A stretch of DNA of 64,000 nt from the NCBI GenBank assembly GCA_029204225.1, contig CM055113.1:5982647-6046646 (forward strand), given 5' to 3'. This document shows positions 21,701 through 35,892 of this stretch, piece after piece. Both the position numbers and the translations under genes were made by a program. Within the stretch, counting starts at the first letter, position 1; each line of letters begins with the position of its first letter. This DNA comes from Diphasiastrum complanatum (lineage: Eukaryota > Streptophyta > Lycopodiopsida > Lycopodiales > Lycopodiaceae). The notes under the pieces are model-generated. The model worked only from the letters and a program-made list of their open reading frames with translations, made no database searches and was not told the origin of the DNA.

Positions 21701-24700
21701 ATAACCGATAGCCAAATGCTTACTATAACTCAATCTCCATCAAGGATAACTTCCTCTTCGAGGAGATTGCTATCAAAATATAAATACATATCTTCTCAAA
21801 TCTTCTGATCTCGCAGGTGATCCTTCTTTTAAATGATCAAGTATGACTAGAATCTGAACTATGTTTCGTCAATCATAATTCTTCGGATTCTTGTCCTATA
21901 CTCAATAAAAGAACGCGACAACCTAACATAGGCAACTACCAATGATTAAAAGAACTTTAAGTTTAGAGTCATCTCTAGTTTAGCGAATACCGCCGATCAA
22001 AAGCGATCAGTGAACTTTGAATCGAAATTGTTCATAATGTTAGTTGGTAATCCGTAAAGCCTAAATAGCCACTCTATAACTACTTGGTCTTTGCCCAAAT
22101 AAACATAGCCGATTTGGTAAGATGATCAGTCGTACCAAAATTCCACTATCATGTTTATTCATCCGAGGCAATCTTACCATGAACACAATCCTCTCTTATG
22201 GGTCAAGTATTATCCTAGAGTCTGAGTTATGATTCACCAATCCCACTCTCCAAATTCCCAAGACTATACCATATCATAAGAGTGCATCACAATTCTTAAA
22301 AGACACGAGTTGTTCCAAAAAGTCCTTTCTATCTAGAAAGTTTCAAACTTTTCTGACTCACATACTAGTGCCTCTATAAGGATTGTAGTCCTTAAGTTCT
22401 AATCTAGAATAACTTAAGATTTACCGAAACCTCATTACGTGAAGTTCTAACTTTTGGCAACCAACAACTATCCAACTCTCCTGAGTCTTCCAGGATAGCA
22501 TTCTATTCTTTCCAATCGAAAAAAGAAAAGGCCAAAAGGTCACATGTATTCTATGCACATAGACCTATGTAAAAAAAAACCAAACTTGACCTATAAAGAT
22601 TGCGACTTATAAGCAATACATCTCAACAATAATATCCATAAGTAAGATCATACTGTTGATTTCCAACAACTAACTCAGAAGCAGCGCTTATGACTCAGTT
22701 AGTAGTATCGGATTTAGAAAATATTTAAATGTCTAGGTGTGGTACCAAACCACCACATTTAATCTTATTCTAAATCAATTCTAGGTCAATAAGCAATTCT
22801 CAATGAGAAATTTTACACAATTCTCATCAATATGCCTATGTACCAACAACTAGTTTATGCATGCAAATAACATAGTTCAAAGAATACTTTGTAGATCCAC
22901 GGGATTAAAAGTTTTTACAAAAGGTTTTATGATCCCACAAAGATTCTCTGCATAGCATATCTCTACAAATATCTCCTGATCTGTACATGTACTTTCTTAA
23001 CCAAGAATCATGTAACTTGACTATCCTCTAAGAGAGAATATTTCTCAAAGAGAGCCATTTCACAACCAAAATCTCAATCGAAGATAATCAAAAGAATACA
23101 TTGTTAGCGTGAATTTCCTTCCTTGCTTCCACCCACGGATCTCAATCCTCACTAAGATCAAGTTAATTACCACCAACAAGGAACAAGTTTCAACAATCCA
23201 CCATCTTGCAATAGAATTCCGTAGTTCTAACACAAATCAATCAGACTTGTAATCAGCAACTCTTCTACTACAAGAGTGTCTTCTAATTTTCTTCTCTTAC
23301 ATCTTCAAACCAGATATCCACTATAATCCTGAAAGGATTTCTGTAATATCTAAATATCCTATCGTTTCTGATTCTTGAAAACAGGTCCATCATCTTTCAT
23401 ATAACAGATTCCTCCTGGAATCTATGATAGATGTTTCTCCTTGATAACTCTTTACTTCTCCCCCTTTTGACAGGAAACGTCACGAGTTTCCAAGGGATGC
23501 ATATCAATCAAGATTTGTCTGAAAAGAAGTCTCTAAGAAGAGATCTGAGAAAAAACTTAAAGTAACCTGTAAATCAGAAAAAGGACTTTTTGAAGATTTA
23601 AGTAAGGAAAACAATTTAGAAAACACTACCATTAACCATTTTTGTGACATCGTCCAAGGTCAACAGGTAATTAAAACTTCCAAGGAATAACAAGAAAACG
23701 GGTTAATTAATGTTTAAGAAATTCACCAATATATCTTTTATAAAGAAATAGCTTGTTGGGTTTTTGGTTTTATAAATTTGAGATATCCATAAGGGGTCAT
23801 GACCAATATCTCAAATTTTCGACAAAAAACCCACTTTATGACCCATAGTATTAAGCATCAAGTAGATTTACGGCCTTAGTATGTATAACTGATCCTGTTA
23901 GTTTTAGATCTTTCTTTTGGAATTGTCTACGTCCCATACCATAGGTTCGTCCTCCATGAAGGCCCTCCACTTCTTGATCAAAGTGCTTAAAATCCAGACT
24001 TATATGAAAAATACATAGATGGACTGAGACAAAAACCATCGGGACCATTGAAGTTCTCGGGAATTTCACATTCCAGCTTTAGAGTACCAATTCCAACTCA
24101 CTGAGGAATGAGTAGGAATAAAATTTTGATGTTTATTGGCTTTATTTGTTTTTACTTTCATAGCGTCTTGGTACGCTTCAGCTTCAAGCATATCAAAAAA
24201 TTATTTTGTTATTATTTTTAGTCTTTTCCATCTTAGGCTACAGGGCCATTTGGCCGTGCATGCTTTTTTGTGAGGCAATCATGATACTATCATAGGAGGG
24301 TATTCTGTTTGCACTTGCTTTGAAAATTGGCTTGCAGTCCAAGAATGAACTGCCACTGTGCCAACTTCCCTTCACAAAGTGGCATTTTGGCCAAAAAATT
24401 AAAGAACTCCTAGACATTACTGTCCTATTCTTGGTTGCCCATTTTGCAGTTAATAAAGCAAATTTCCAATTAGAATTGTGAATTGTGACTAAAGCCTTAC
24501 AGAATTCCACTAGGAATCCAACTTAAGTCACCAGTTTCACAGGTAGGACCCACCACCACGAGGAGGCCTTGCCGTCAAGAAACCACAAAATTGACAATAT
24601 TTGCTTTTCTTTTGGGATGTTGTGCTTCATTAATGGTTTACCCAGACATCGACAACTTCAGGACGTTTTTATCTCCGAAAAAAATTTCCGGTAAAGCCCA

Positions 24701-25104
24701 AGCTGTTTTGAACTAATGGCTTATAATTAACTAAAACAATTTTGCATTTGGTTATCTTGGTACTTATTACTTTCATGTAGTTCCATAACAGTCTTGCCCA
24801 ACATTGGCTTGTTATGAATTTAGAAGGACCATCTCTGTTAGGTAATGCTGGGAGAATTTCCAAGGAGACGGCAAAATTGTCCCACCCCATAGGAACTTCA
24901 TTCCTATCCATTTGCTCTGCTTAACCGAAAAAATACATTCAGTTAAGTATCATTACGGGTATAACTTCTCTAATAAAGCAATGTCGAAAAAAAACGTAGT
25001 CTTTACAAAGCATAATGTGCTTATTAAAATTATAGCAATGATGGGCTGCTCAGGTCTTGATCTACTCGCGATCAGAGAGCAGGTGCCCGAACCTATGCGT
25101 GTGC
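18740..25104. other. long stretch without recognisable genes
   Basis: No frame longer than about 90 codons resembles a protein, and no paired LTRs are visible. The parts at 20.4-20.9 kb (pyrimidine-rich, then GAGA/TGTG-rich) and 21.3-23.5 kb look like decayed LTR or retroelement DNA but cannot be assigned. A CAAAAGGGGGAGAAG purine run occurs on the minus strand near 23465, of the kind seen in some copia elements. Confidence 0.45.
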
Positions 25105-26315
<1,211 letters not shown>

Positions 26316-26327
26316 GCTCTGATACCA
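26316..26327 (-). other. isolated copia primer binding site
   Basis: GCTCTGATACCA on the plus strand is TGGTATCAGAGC on the minus strand, the initiator-Met primer site identical to that of C2. An LTR would be expected at higher coordinates from 26328, but no second copy is available. It marks a 5' end remnant of another minus-strand copia element. Confidence 0.65.
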
Positions 26328-28734
26328 ATATAAAGTCCTAAACCAATAATCCTATTCTAAGCATGCCAATAACAAGCAACACAAGGGAAACAGATGGTGG
26401 ACAAACCAACCCAACCAATCCTAGATCGAACAGATCTAGGCCCCAAGCTATGGATCAAACACAAAGAGGAATGAGGCATCACACCAGCAGCATACGACTA
26501 CCAGTCTCACAATCAAGGATACACTAGTGAGATCCCAATATGTATACTTACACCCTCCAAGGCTCATGCACCACTAGTAGTGCTCTGTGACACCTCACTG
26601 GACACCTCTGTAGCCTATCTATGCCATGTCATCCAGTTCTTCAATGACTCACTGAAAGATCCATACCAATCCACCATCATGAGTTTAGACCTACAACCAT
26701 TAATTATGACCTTATACACATAAGGGCCCCAATTCCCTTATAGTCACAATTAACTTACGGGTTGTTGTGGTCTACTGATCCCTAGCGTGGACACGCTACC
26801 CAAGACCAGTAGTGGGCATGATAGACCCATCCCTAGGTCACCATACATGATGCACCAGCTGAAGAACATCCACTATGCATACAACAATAACGTATCATAC
26901 CTGAGCTACTATAGCATCACCCTGAGTGCCACCCCAATGGACTCATCATCCACATACTATGCTCACTTAATGTCTCCAATATTGGCCACCATCTTGTTAT
27001 CCAAGCCGATTGTCGAAGCATCACTTGCTCCTCCTGTCTCCTAGCATTTGCTTCTCTCCCTGGCTACGTGCCTCCCGACACCATGCCAACACAAGCTTGT
27101 CCCTATGAATACTGAGCCGTTCTTCATCTCCCTTGTTTCCCACACATAGTTCTGTCCAATGCAAGTCCGCTATCTTGCTCAATGGCTTTCAACTGGCACC
27201 ACCTCACACTTCTATCATTGATGACCGCCAAAATGTGTGTACCTCCAGCTAGCCCACATTTCTCTCCGAACAAGAAATTTTTAAGTCGCAGATCTGTGTG
27301 TCAATGCAGCTATCACCCCGAGTCGACAATGCCACTACCGATCATGCTTGTGAGAGTGTTTCCCAAAATGCCATTTGACACTGGTCAGTTCTAACTCCAA
27401 AAGTTGAACATGATCACAAGATGTTTCTTCCTGTAGCCGGATACCATGCCTACCTCTCACCTTTGATTGCTTGCCCTCTCAAAATTGTCGCCAATGATGT
27501 CACGATGACAAACTGCACTTCCGTCGACAATACTAGCTTTCTCCACATAATATCCACTATCATTCGCCCCCATACCGCATTTACCAGTTCCAAACACCTT
27601 GTTACCCTTTCAAAAGTAAGCAATAATGATTACGAAGCGATAATGCCTCACTATACCACCCTGTAGCAGGTTTCACCAGCCAAAAATTGCCCTAAATTTG
27701 GCCCTACGGTACCCAAATGACGAATATAGCCCATCTATAGGTCTCTCTAGGTCACCTGCACTTCGCTCGATGGAATGGTGATAAAAACCTCCCCAAAAAA
27801 TGTTTTTCCATGCTCGGTGACGTTGCTATGTCTGTTGGCTCTGAGCAGCTAGTTTCAGGGGTCATCTTGGCCCAAGGATGGCCAACATAGATGCATTTAG
27901 GCCCTTCCAAAGAATTATCTTGCAAAATGAACTTCAAAAAGAAGATTATTAATGAAGAAATAAAATATGCCCTTCAGGTCCCTTTCAGCATTTCAAGCTG
28001 GAAATTCTTATTGAAGTTGAAGGCCCAATGGCCCTTTGGACCCCTTCAACCTACATCCAATGGTCCAACATGATCCATGGCCCACATTTCTCACTTAAAG
28101 CCAAATCGTGACCGTCGATCTTGTTAGTACCTAATCCAATGGCCCTCACTGCACATGTGCACCAAAGATGGTTCTGGTAGCCGTGAATTCCCTCCATGCG
28201 GGCGAGGTCTCCCAGCCTCCTCCATGGCCATTCTTCACCTCCTTTCTTCTCTTTGCTTCTAGTTATGGTGGCAGTCACGAGAAATCTAATCCAACATCCT
28301 TGTCTCTCCGCGGCCGCCCATGACCCTTTCACAATTTCTTGCATACTCTAGGGCACCCAGGATCAACTTCATAGATCCAAATTTTGTCTCCTATAAATAT
28401 AAATCTCTAATTTTCTTTCAGAAAATCCTAGCTGCAAATTTCACCACAACTTTAGAGATGTATTATGCCCTCTATGCTTCATGGCCAACCATGGCCTTTT
28501 GCAAGCTAACTTTATTCACAGATTCCAGCCAGAACTTGTTAACATGGTTTCTCTTTTCTTCTTACTTCGTGATGTTTTCTTCTTGGGTGGTTTCCGCTTT
28601 GAAAACTGGGTGTTTCTACCCATTTCTAGAACTCAGTTCTTTTCAGTTAGCTCCTCTAGTTTAGAACTGTTTCCAGGTAGACCGTTGTCAGTTCAACATT
28701 TGTATTCCCAACCTATCAGTGGGATGAAATAGTT
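26328..28734. other. probable LTR/leader remnants, no gene
   Basis: The first few hundred bases are probably the LTR belonging to the primer site at 26316. Near 28010-28100, TTGAAGTTGAAGGCCCAATG and CATCCAATGGTCC followed by ACCGTCGAT resemble the C7 leader at about 41000-41120 (TGAAGTTGAAGGCC, CATCCAATGGC, ACCGTCGAT), suggesting related retroelement leader DNA. No coding sequence is credible. Confidence 0.4.
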
Positions 28735-29684
28735 TCGTTCACTCCAGCTACAAGCATTTACAAGCCATGTAACCAATCCTTGCGCAACAGATTAGCGTTC
28801 TGAATTAGAGAGCAATCTACAAATCTGTCTACTAAACTACTCTAAGAAATCAGGGAGCAATACAACATCAAGATTAATCTACACAACAAAAACAAAAATC
28901 AAGAAAGCTAACTGCCTAACAACATTCTAGCATCACAAGAATCAAGAAATACACCTCTTGATGCTTGGAATGCCCAAAGAACAATCAAGGACAAGATTGT
29001 TAGTATATATGCAAGATTTGATCCACAAGGCTAAGTCTATTTAGTTTACCTAATGCTAAAAATTATAAAATCAAGAAACAAGAAAGCTTATCCACATCTA
29101 CATTCCACATTACAATAAAGACAACATGAAAGCTATTTAATGCACAACCACAACAAGGAAATCAAAGCATGTTTAAAGGAATTTCACTCAAGACAATAAC
29201 CATAAACAAGGAGCTTCTCAATTACCAATAACTCGTGGAGGATCTTTTTCATTCATACAAGAGAAATGACAATATTATAAAAGCTCCCTCACAAGAGAGA
29301 GGGCCCTTAAATAAGCAAGAGGGTTGCCCATGTGGAGCCTAAGTGGCAATTCGACTAGTTTTGAAATTACAAGTGGAAATAGCTCTTCCACTAGAGGTCA
29401 CCATCAAAAGGTGGCTCACTCTACTTTTATTTAAGAGGGGTCTACATTTATTTACATTGCCTAGGAATGTCGCTAGCTCCTACGTGGTCATTCCTTCTCT
29501 GGGATTCACCATGTAGGCTCACATGGAAACAATCTGTAATCCTAGCTAGTAATCCTCGGCTCTCATGCTGGACTCTTAGCTTCTCCTACTCTCCTCCTTC
29601 TGAGACTTCCTCGGTCTTGGGTGAGAGATGCTCTGTGTTTTCAGCTTGGCTCGGCATTTGGGGATTCTCTGGAATCTGCTAACA
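28735..29684 (-). repeat. LTR of gypsy-type element G0 (minus)
   Basis: On the minus strand it starts TGTTAGCAGATTCC at 29684. It then follows, block by block, the G1 LTR on the plus strand from 34273: AGACCGAGGA, GAGAGCCGAG, TGGTGAATCCC, GGAATGACCA, GTAGACCCCTCTTAAA, AGTAGAGTGAGC, ACCTTTTGATGGTGACCTCT. It includes a TTATTTAAG TATA-like site. The 3' limit is approximate. It would be the 3' LTR of the element containing the ORF at 29906-33300. Confidence 0.75.
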
Positions 29685-29905
29685 TTATCCAGCCCTAATA
29701 TGTTGTAGGTTCCACTACAACACATGTCAGATGATGTCGTTCTGCTTGGCGCTTGGAAAAGCGTGGATCTTTGTTCGTTTCCATAAAACCAAGTGCTTAT
29801 TATTTGCAAAACTGTTCCGCAAAATTGGAGATTTCTCGATGGCCGCTACATTCCAGCCCTCTTGAGAACCTCTTGCGAGTCCTGCTTGCCTCATCACCTT
29901 GCCAA

Positions 29906-32900
29906 CTATTTCCACTTGCTCATTTTTCTTCCCAGGGCCTCGAAGACTTGGAAGTGTAATTTGCTCCCATAGGATAATGGCCCCAAGTAATCACGTATTT
30001 TCTCGATGAAGCCCATTTCTTGCAAGTCTTCTATCATAGTGACATATCGCGATGACATGAAGGTTGCTCTGTAGTAAAGTCGGGCCATCATCTCATGGTC
30101 TTCCTCCAGTTGGAGAGGCACGTTGGGATTGATCCTTACTGGATCCAAGCCGCAATCCCAAAAACACTCTTGCTGCATCAAAAAGGCCATCGAACAGCAA
30201 TACTCGGCACTTTCTCGCACACACAGATTGACGTTGATCTTGTACTTGCGTCCGAAATCCAACAACTGTAGCCTCAAGTTATCCAAGGAGATATTGTTTG
30301 AGATTCCTGGAATTACTTGCTAGTCCACCACTTCAACCTGTGGTCGCTCTGCAGGCTAGGGATTTTTTCGTTTGAGCAGAATGTAAAAGGGATCAATTCT
30401 TTTCCATGCCGGTGCCCTCAAGTATTCTTGCAGCTGCTTGCTATCCCTTAGAACTTTGCTCTGCAATTCAGGTTGCGGTTGCAGTGCAACTATGATCTCG
30501 GCCTCTATGGAATATTGGCTTTGATCGATCTCTTCTCTGTCTCCCCTCTTGTTGGGAGGATATTTCCTTTCAAACTTCTTTGATTCCTTGGTATCTGCCA
30601 TATTATTCCTTGGCCTGGTAGGTGAGGCTGCCTACGTCATTGTGGTGGCCTTGCCAAGTAGTCGTCCAGAGCCTTAGTTCTTGTATCACTTTCTTTAGCC
30701 CTTTCGCTTGTAGATGGCTCAGCTGCGCCCGTATCTTGCCTGGATGAGAATCTTCTAGTTTCTGGCGGATTTGCCAGGAAGTCATCATCACCACCAATGT
30801 CAGCATTAGTTTCTGGAGGGTCAGGGATGGGGTGATCAGGAGAGAGAGTCATAGGGATGATAGGTTTAGGAGGAGGTGGGTTTAACAAATTGTACGTCGC
30901 ACCGAGGAAATGGAGCTATTGTAGAAACTCGTCCCGTCGGGCTTTGTACGTGTCAGCTGGACCTTTAGATGGGCCCAATAATCTGCTAGGAGGTGGTGGA
31001 GAGGAGGAAAGTGAAAAGACAAGGTAAGTGGGAATAAATGTTTCAAAAAAATTAAATGCAGAATAAGAAGAGGGGCTAAAAGTAGGAGGGGGAAGGGGAA
31101 AAGCTTCAGATGCAGCTCTGGTTCTCTGGCCACCCGATCCCGAGCTACCATCTGATGCTCGGGTTTGCCGATCCTTATTGTTAGCTCTATCATCTCCATC
31201 ATCGTCCCATTGTTTCTTTGTAAAAGCACCCGCTGGGCCTTGCACGTCGTGTCCCATAGTTGGTTCACCTTGTCCAAGACTTGTTGCTGGGCCTTTGTCA
31301 TTATTTCAAGCTGCTTTTGGGACTCAAAGATAATCTTTTTCTGCTTGGCCACGACATTCTCAAAGATTTTCTTCTCGGCTTCTCGTTCCTGAATCAGCTG
31401 CATGTATTTTTCCATCCGAATGGCTGTGGCCTGTGGGGCCTAGAACTGCATATCCTCAGGCTTAACTAGAGGAGCATCAACTGTCATTGCACTTGATGAT
31501 CCATCTTGTGCTTGGCTGATCTGGGCCATCTGGTGCTTCAGTTAATGCTGGCAGTTGTTGCTGGACCTCTTCCAATTTGATCTTCTGCCTGGTCATCACG
31601 AATCTTATTTCATCTGTCTCTTTTTCTTTTTCTTTGGCCAGTTTCTACTATTGTGCGATCTTTTGGCTCTGGTACTGGACCTTATTCTTGAGCACCTGGT
31701 GTTGGCTTACCAACCAATGCATATGGTAGCTCGCTTCAGATAGGCCGATCATTGAGCACTTAGCTACTTCAAAGAGCTTCTCAGGGTTGGTGATGGTTGG
31801 GTACTGATTAGGGGTGTGGGTTGGTGAAGCTAATCCAAAGAATATACATTGTGGAGGAAAAGAGGGTGGAAGTGGAGGGAGTGGAGAAACAATGTTAGTA
31901 GAAACAGTGATGGTGGTGGTGGTGGTTAGTAGAGGGGTCAGACTTCCTTCTGATTGATCCGCATTTTTTGCATCATCATCACTGATCTCCATCAGGTCTG
32001 CAACATCAAAATATTGTGAAGTGTCCGTGAGAGTATAGACTGGCTGGGCCTGTGGTTGTTGAGCCGCTCCCGTGTCTTGGGGAATAGTACTCCCCACTCC
32101 TCCCCCCTCAAAGAATGTGCCTTTGATGAGCTTGGCAGCGTTGGTGTGGTAATCAATAGGGGTGGGGTGGTGGCTTGGTCTGGTGACATGACTTGCATTG
32201 TTGTGCCCGTGTATGCTGCTGTGGATGTAGTTGCTCCATCACCCCCATCAAGGATGTGTGAGGGTGATGAGTGTTGCTAAGAGGTTGCGTGTGAGGAGGA
32301 GCTCCCATCATCAGAGTCTAACTTCTCAAATTCAGTGCCATCTGGTGATTTTCTCTATGCTTGGAGCTTCTTTCGGATTCGTTGTTGCCATGTGTCAGGC
32401 AAGTGGGCATTAGAGGTGTCGGCCTATTGAACTGCCGATGATCCTTCTGCTGATGGATCTGGTTGAGGGATGGGTTGCTTCTGTACTAGTGTGATGATAC
32501 TAGTATTTGGCCTTTTGGGTGGAAGTCCTGATGGTGATGTGGCCCGTGAGCATGAACGCTTGGACTTTTTCGACTCAATGGAGATATCCCAAGCCTTGTC
32601 TACTACTTGTAGTTGTCCTCGAAGTTGGGGACCATTATTCACTTGATTGAGTGTGAGATCCGTCATTAGGTACCCCAGAACTATAATCTACTGTTTGTTC
32701 TTGATACAATCATGAAGGCAGTTCGAAGCAAACTATGCCCAATCATAAAGGTTTTGGGCATGCAGTCGTGAATCTGCCATCATGTAGAATAAAGACATAG
32801 GACCCGCTGCACCTTTGTTCTCGGTCGTTGTGTGTACCTGGTCAAGTACGCACATGCAGCTGCTAGTTGTGGATCATTAATGGCCTCGAGGTGGTACCCG

Positions 32901-33300
32901 TCTTTATTCTTCCACTTTTCCACTGATGGATCAATATATTTAAAATAGGCCATTTGCTCAATGTTGTGGAGCATCCTGGTAACAGCATTTGGACCACGAG
33001 GGAACCTGAATGTTTGCAAGTCTGCAGTCGCAAAATATATATTGTAGACATAGTTCCCTGACAGGGGGAACTATAAATTGACAAGACCTTGCAGTGACAT
33101 TGTAATTGGCGTATGCCATGTGTATCAAATAAGGACTCTGATACCTAGCCAAGATAGGAATTCGGAACTCAATCGCCTTGAAGAAAGGGTTGTGCCTGCT
33201 GGTACCAGGTTTGCATCTCTTGAATATCCAGCTTGCACATCTGGATGTCAATTTTATCTGCATCAGGTTTGTCGGAACTGAAACTCTGATTGGCGAACAT
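29906..33300 (-). pseudogene. long unrecognised retroelement ORF (G0), broken
   Basis: Minus-strand coding remnants run from an ATG at 33300 to a stop at 29906, upstream of the G0 LTR on the same strand. Recognisable blocks: LARYQSPYLIHMAYANYNV and FKYIDPSVEKWKNKDGYHLEA (about 33.2-32.8 kb); a Ser/Thr/Pro-rich basic linker (32.7-31.7 kb); a coiled-coil-like stretch rich in Glu, Lys and Gln (about 31.4-31.2 kb, EAEKKIFENVVAKQKK); a Pro-rich acidic segment (about 30.9-30.7 kb); and a conserved-looking C-terminal unit 30601-29906 in one frame with two stops (AEIIVALQPQPELQ, YRATFMSSRYVTMIEDLQEMG). I see no gag knuckle, protease, RT or integrase. It may be an accessory ORF of a gypsy lineage or the gene of a non-autonomous LTR element. 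No family recognised. Confidence 0.55.
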
Positions 33301-33359
33301 GTTGGAAAACTAGAAGAAATAGTGGTCTGGAAAAAGTGCTTCAGTTGAGATTGGAGACA

Positions 33360-34240
33360 GTGTTAACAGGGGCTTCGGCTCGGTCGAGAGTGTGATGGAT
33401 GGCATCGGTCGAATGGGATGGGAAGGTGTCGGTCGAGATTAGACGGGAAGGCGTCAGTCGAGATGGAAGTTGATGGCGTCGATCGAGATGGAAGCTGATG
33501 GCGTCGGTTGGGATGGCAAGTGAAGTCGTCGGTCGAGTAGGGAAGGGAAAATGTGTGCAAAAAAAAGGTGTGGAAATATGGTGTATCTGTAAGAAAAGGA
33601 ATCGAGGGAGTGAGGTTGGAATGGTAGAGCAGAAAGGTGAAGTAAAATGGCTGAAAGAACAAGATGTTTTGATGCCGGTTGAGTATGTGAATGTTGGAAA
33701 GATGGAAAGATGGTGAACTGTGAGAACGAAATGGTGTAGGTGGTGAGGGAAGTGAAAAAAACAAGTGGTTGTGAAAATGTTGATGATGATGTTCTCAATA
33801 GTGTAACGGGATTGTAATGCGTGCTCGCATGACACTACCCCTCAAGTGTGCAAAAAGTGTTAAGAAGATGGTTTGACTGCCGACGATGTTAGGTTTGGAA
33901 TGGTTGGTGATGGTGCTCTGTACGATTATTAGACCAGGATGGCAGAAACTCGGTGGATGGAGTGTGTAGCCAAGGACGGATGGATGTAATAGAAGAGCGC
34001 CAAAATCGAGCATGGAAGTAGCAAGATCTCCAACAGATAGTCGCAAGAAACTCCAGTATTTGCACTTCGTTGAGGTACAAAAACTTTCGTTGTCATAGTA
34101 TTTATGGTCGTCGTCATCTTGCTTCGATCGAGATTTGACGTGATGGCTCTTTAAAGTACCTTTTATAAAAAAAAATCTTCAGTCGAGATCTGGACGAGTG
34201 GCTTTGGTCGAGATCTTGATGAAAGTCTTCGGTCGGCTTA
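33360..34240 (-). repeat. TCTCGACCGA motif cluster (G0 leader)
   Basis: On the minus strand, TCTCGACCGA-like sequences recur at about 26-29 bp spacing between 33540 and 33360 (CGACGCCATCAGCTTCCATC-type units), with more copies near 34170-34240. They lie upstream of the ATG of the G0 ORF, as the G1 copies lie upstream of G1 gag. Confidence 0.8.
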
Positions 34241-34272
34241 ATCCCGAAAAATACGAAGGTGTCGGGTCCAAA

Positions 34273-35425
34273 TGTTGGCTGATTTTGATGAATTCCCAAG
34301 ATACTCGGATAGAGCAACTCAAGAGCACCTCTCACCTTAGACCGAGGAGGTCTCTGAGAAGACGAGACGAACGAAGACTGAGAGCCGAGAAATGCTAGTT
34401 AGGAATGACAAGCAAGAACTGTGTAAGCCTCATGGTGAATCCCGGAAGATGGAATGACCATGTAGGAACTAGTATTTCTAGGCAAATGTAATAAATGCAA
34501 GTAGACCCCTCTTAAAGAAAGTAGAGTGAGCTACCTTTTGATGGTGACCTCTAGTGGAGAGCATTATTCCACTTGTAATTTGTGAAATGTGGAAATTTCA
34601 CTAGGATGCCACCTAAGGAGCTCTCTCGCTTATTTAAGAGACTCCCTCTTTGTGAAGAGGAGCTTTTGTGTATTGTATCAACTCCATGCTGAAATGAGAA
34701 AAGCCTCCATGAGTTAGATGCATCCATTGAGCTCCTTGATCATGATGGTTTTCTTGAGTGATGCCCCTATGATCATGCCCTTCCATTCATATTGTGTGTG
34801 GTTGTGGATTTAGAGTGGATTAGTTTTCTTGTTTTCCTAGTTGTGGATTAGTTTTCATTTCTTGTTGTGAATTAATGTAAGAATCAGCATTCAAGTAAAC
34901 TAAATAGGCTAGAAATGTGGCATAAATCTTGCATATCCTCTAAAATTCTAGTTCTTGATGTTTTTGGGATGTCCAAGAATCAAAAGACTGGTTGGTTTCT
35001 TGATTCTTGGACTTCTAACATGTTGTAGATTAGTTCTTGTTTCTTGTTTTGTCAATTTATGCAAGTATAGTAGTGCTTTGATTTCAATTCATTTTGCAGC
35101 AAAGTAGATGTAGGAATCCATCGCTGTTCAACTGAGAAGTAATGTAGATCATTTGTTGAACGCATTGGCTTGCATTTTGGTTGATTATGCATGTGCATTC
35201 AGTTCAAGAGAGACCCATCCGGATGTTCTCTAACATGCAGGACAATACTACAAAGATAATCTGCCCCTTCTACCTAATCTGGGCCTTCAAACAAGAAAGA
35301 TAATCTCAAGAAGTGCCCACAGTCTCTGCTGACAGGCAGAATACCAAGTTGTTAAAGTTGTAAAACAAGAAGTAAATAAACGAAGAACTAGTTAACAGAT
35401 TCTATAGGCTCAGAATTTGTCAACA
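34273..35425 (+). repeat. 5' LTR of G1
   Basis: It starts TGTTGGCTGATTTTGATG and ends GTCAACA, 2 bp before a gypsy-type primer site, giving 1,153 bp with TG...CA ends. The first 700 bp match the G0 LTR in inverted orientation. A TTATTTAAGAG TATA-like site is near 34630. Confidence 0.78.
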
Positions 35426-35427
35426 TT

Positions 35428-35441
35428 TGGCACCGTTGCTG
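35428..35441 (+). other. primer binding site of G1
   Basis: TGGCACCGTTGCTG is close to the TGGCGCCGTTGCCGGGG site of plant gypsy elements primed by tRNA-Asp. The same type of site follows the LTR ends of G2 (47017) and G3 (59143). Confidence 0.75.
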
Positions 35442-35892
35442 CTTGAACTCTGCACCTCATAAACCCATACTTGCTGCAACAGTGTTCTTGAACAGATCCA
35501 TAATAGTTCTCATCTGCAATCTACCTTGCAAACGAACTACCCTACCTGCAAAACGACCTGCAAGAAACAACAACTGTAGGCCAAACGACTTGCTTGTGAA
35601 TCCATCTGAAAACCAACTTGCTTGCACCTAAACCTGCAAACCAACCAGCAAACCACAACAAATGCAAACGCAAATGCACTGCTGGCCAATCCATTTGCGA
35701 TCAGACCTGTTTTAGTATCAAATTGCAAAACCATCAGCATCCACACATCCTTTCCTGCAAAACCAGAGCCCACACCCATCTCCTATATTCCTCCCAGACA
35801 GACCTACATGCTCCCTCCCTATAGAACCACAAGGCTTCAGCCGCCCCTTCACGCTCTATTCCCTTCAAATCTCAACCGACACGCTCAGTGAA

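Noticed and set aside
21300-23600. Possible organelle-derived insertion or intact element
   Set aside because: No plastid or mitochondrial gene, rRNA or tRNA pattern was recognised, and no paired LTRs were seen.
28051-28344. Minus-strand 97-codon frame
   Set aside because: No recognisable domain, and the underlying DNA resembles the untranslated C7 leader.
33341-33835. Minus-strand frames of up to 164 codons rich in Ser, Thr, Pro and Arg-Pro-Thr-Asp
   Set aside because: They translate the TCTCGACCGA leader repeats; the frames overlap each other and have no domain.
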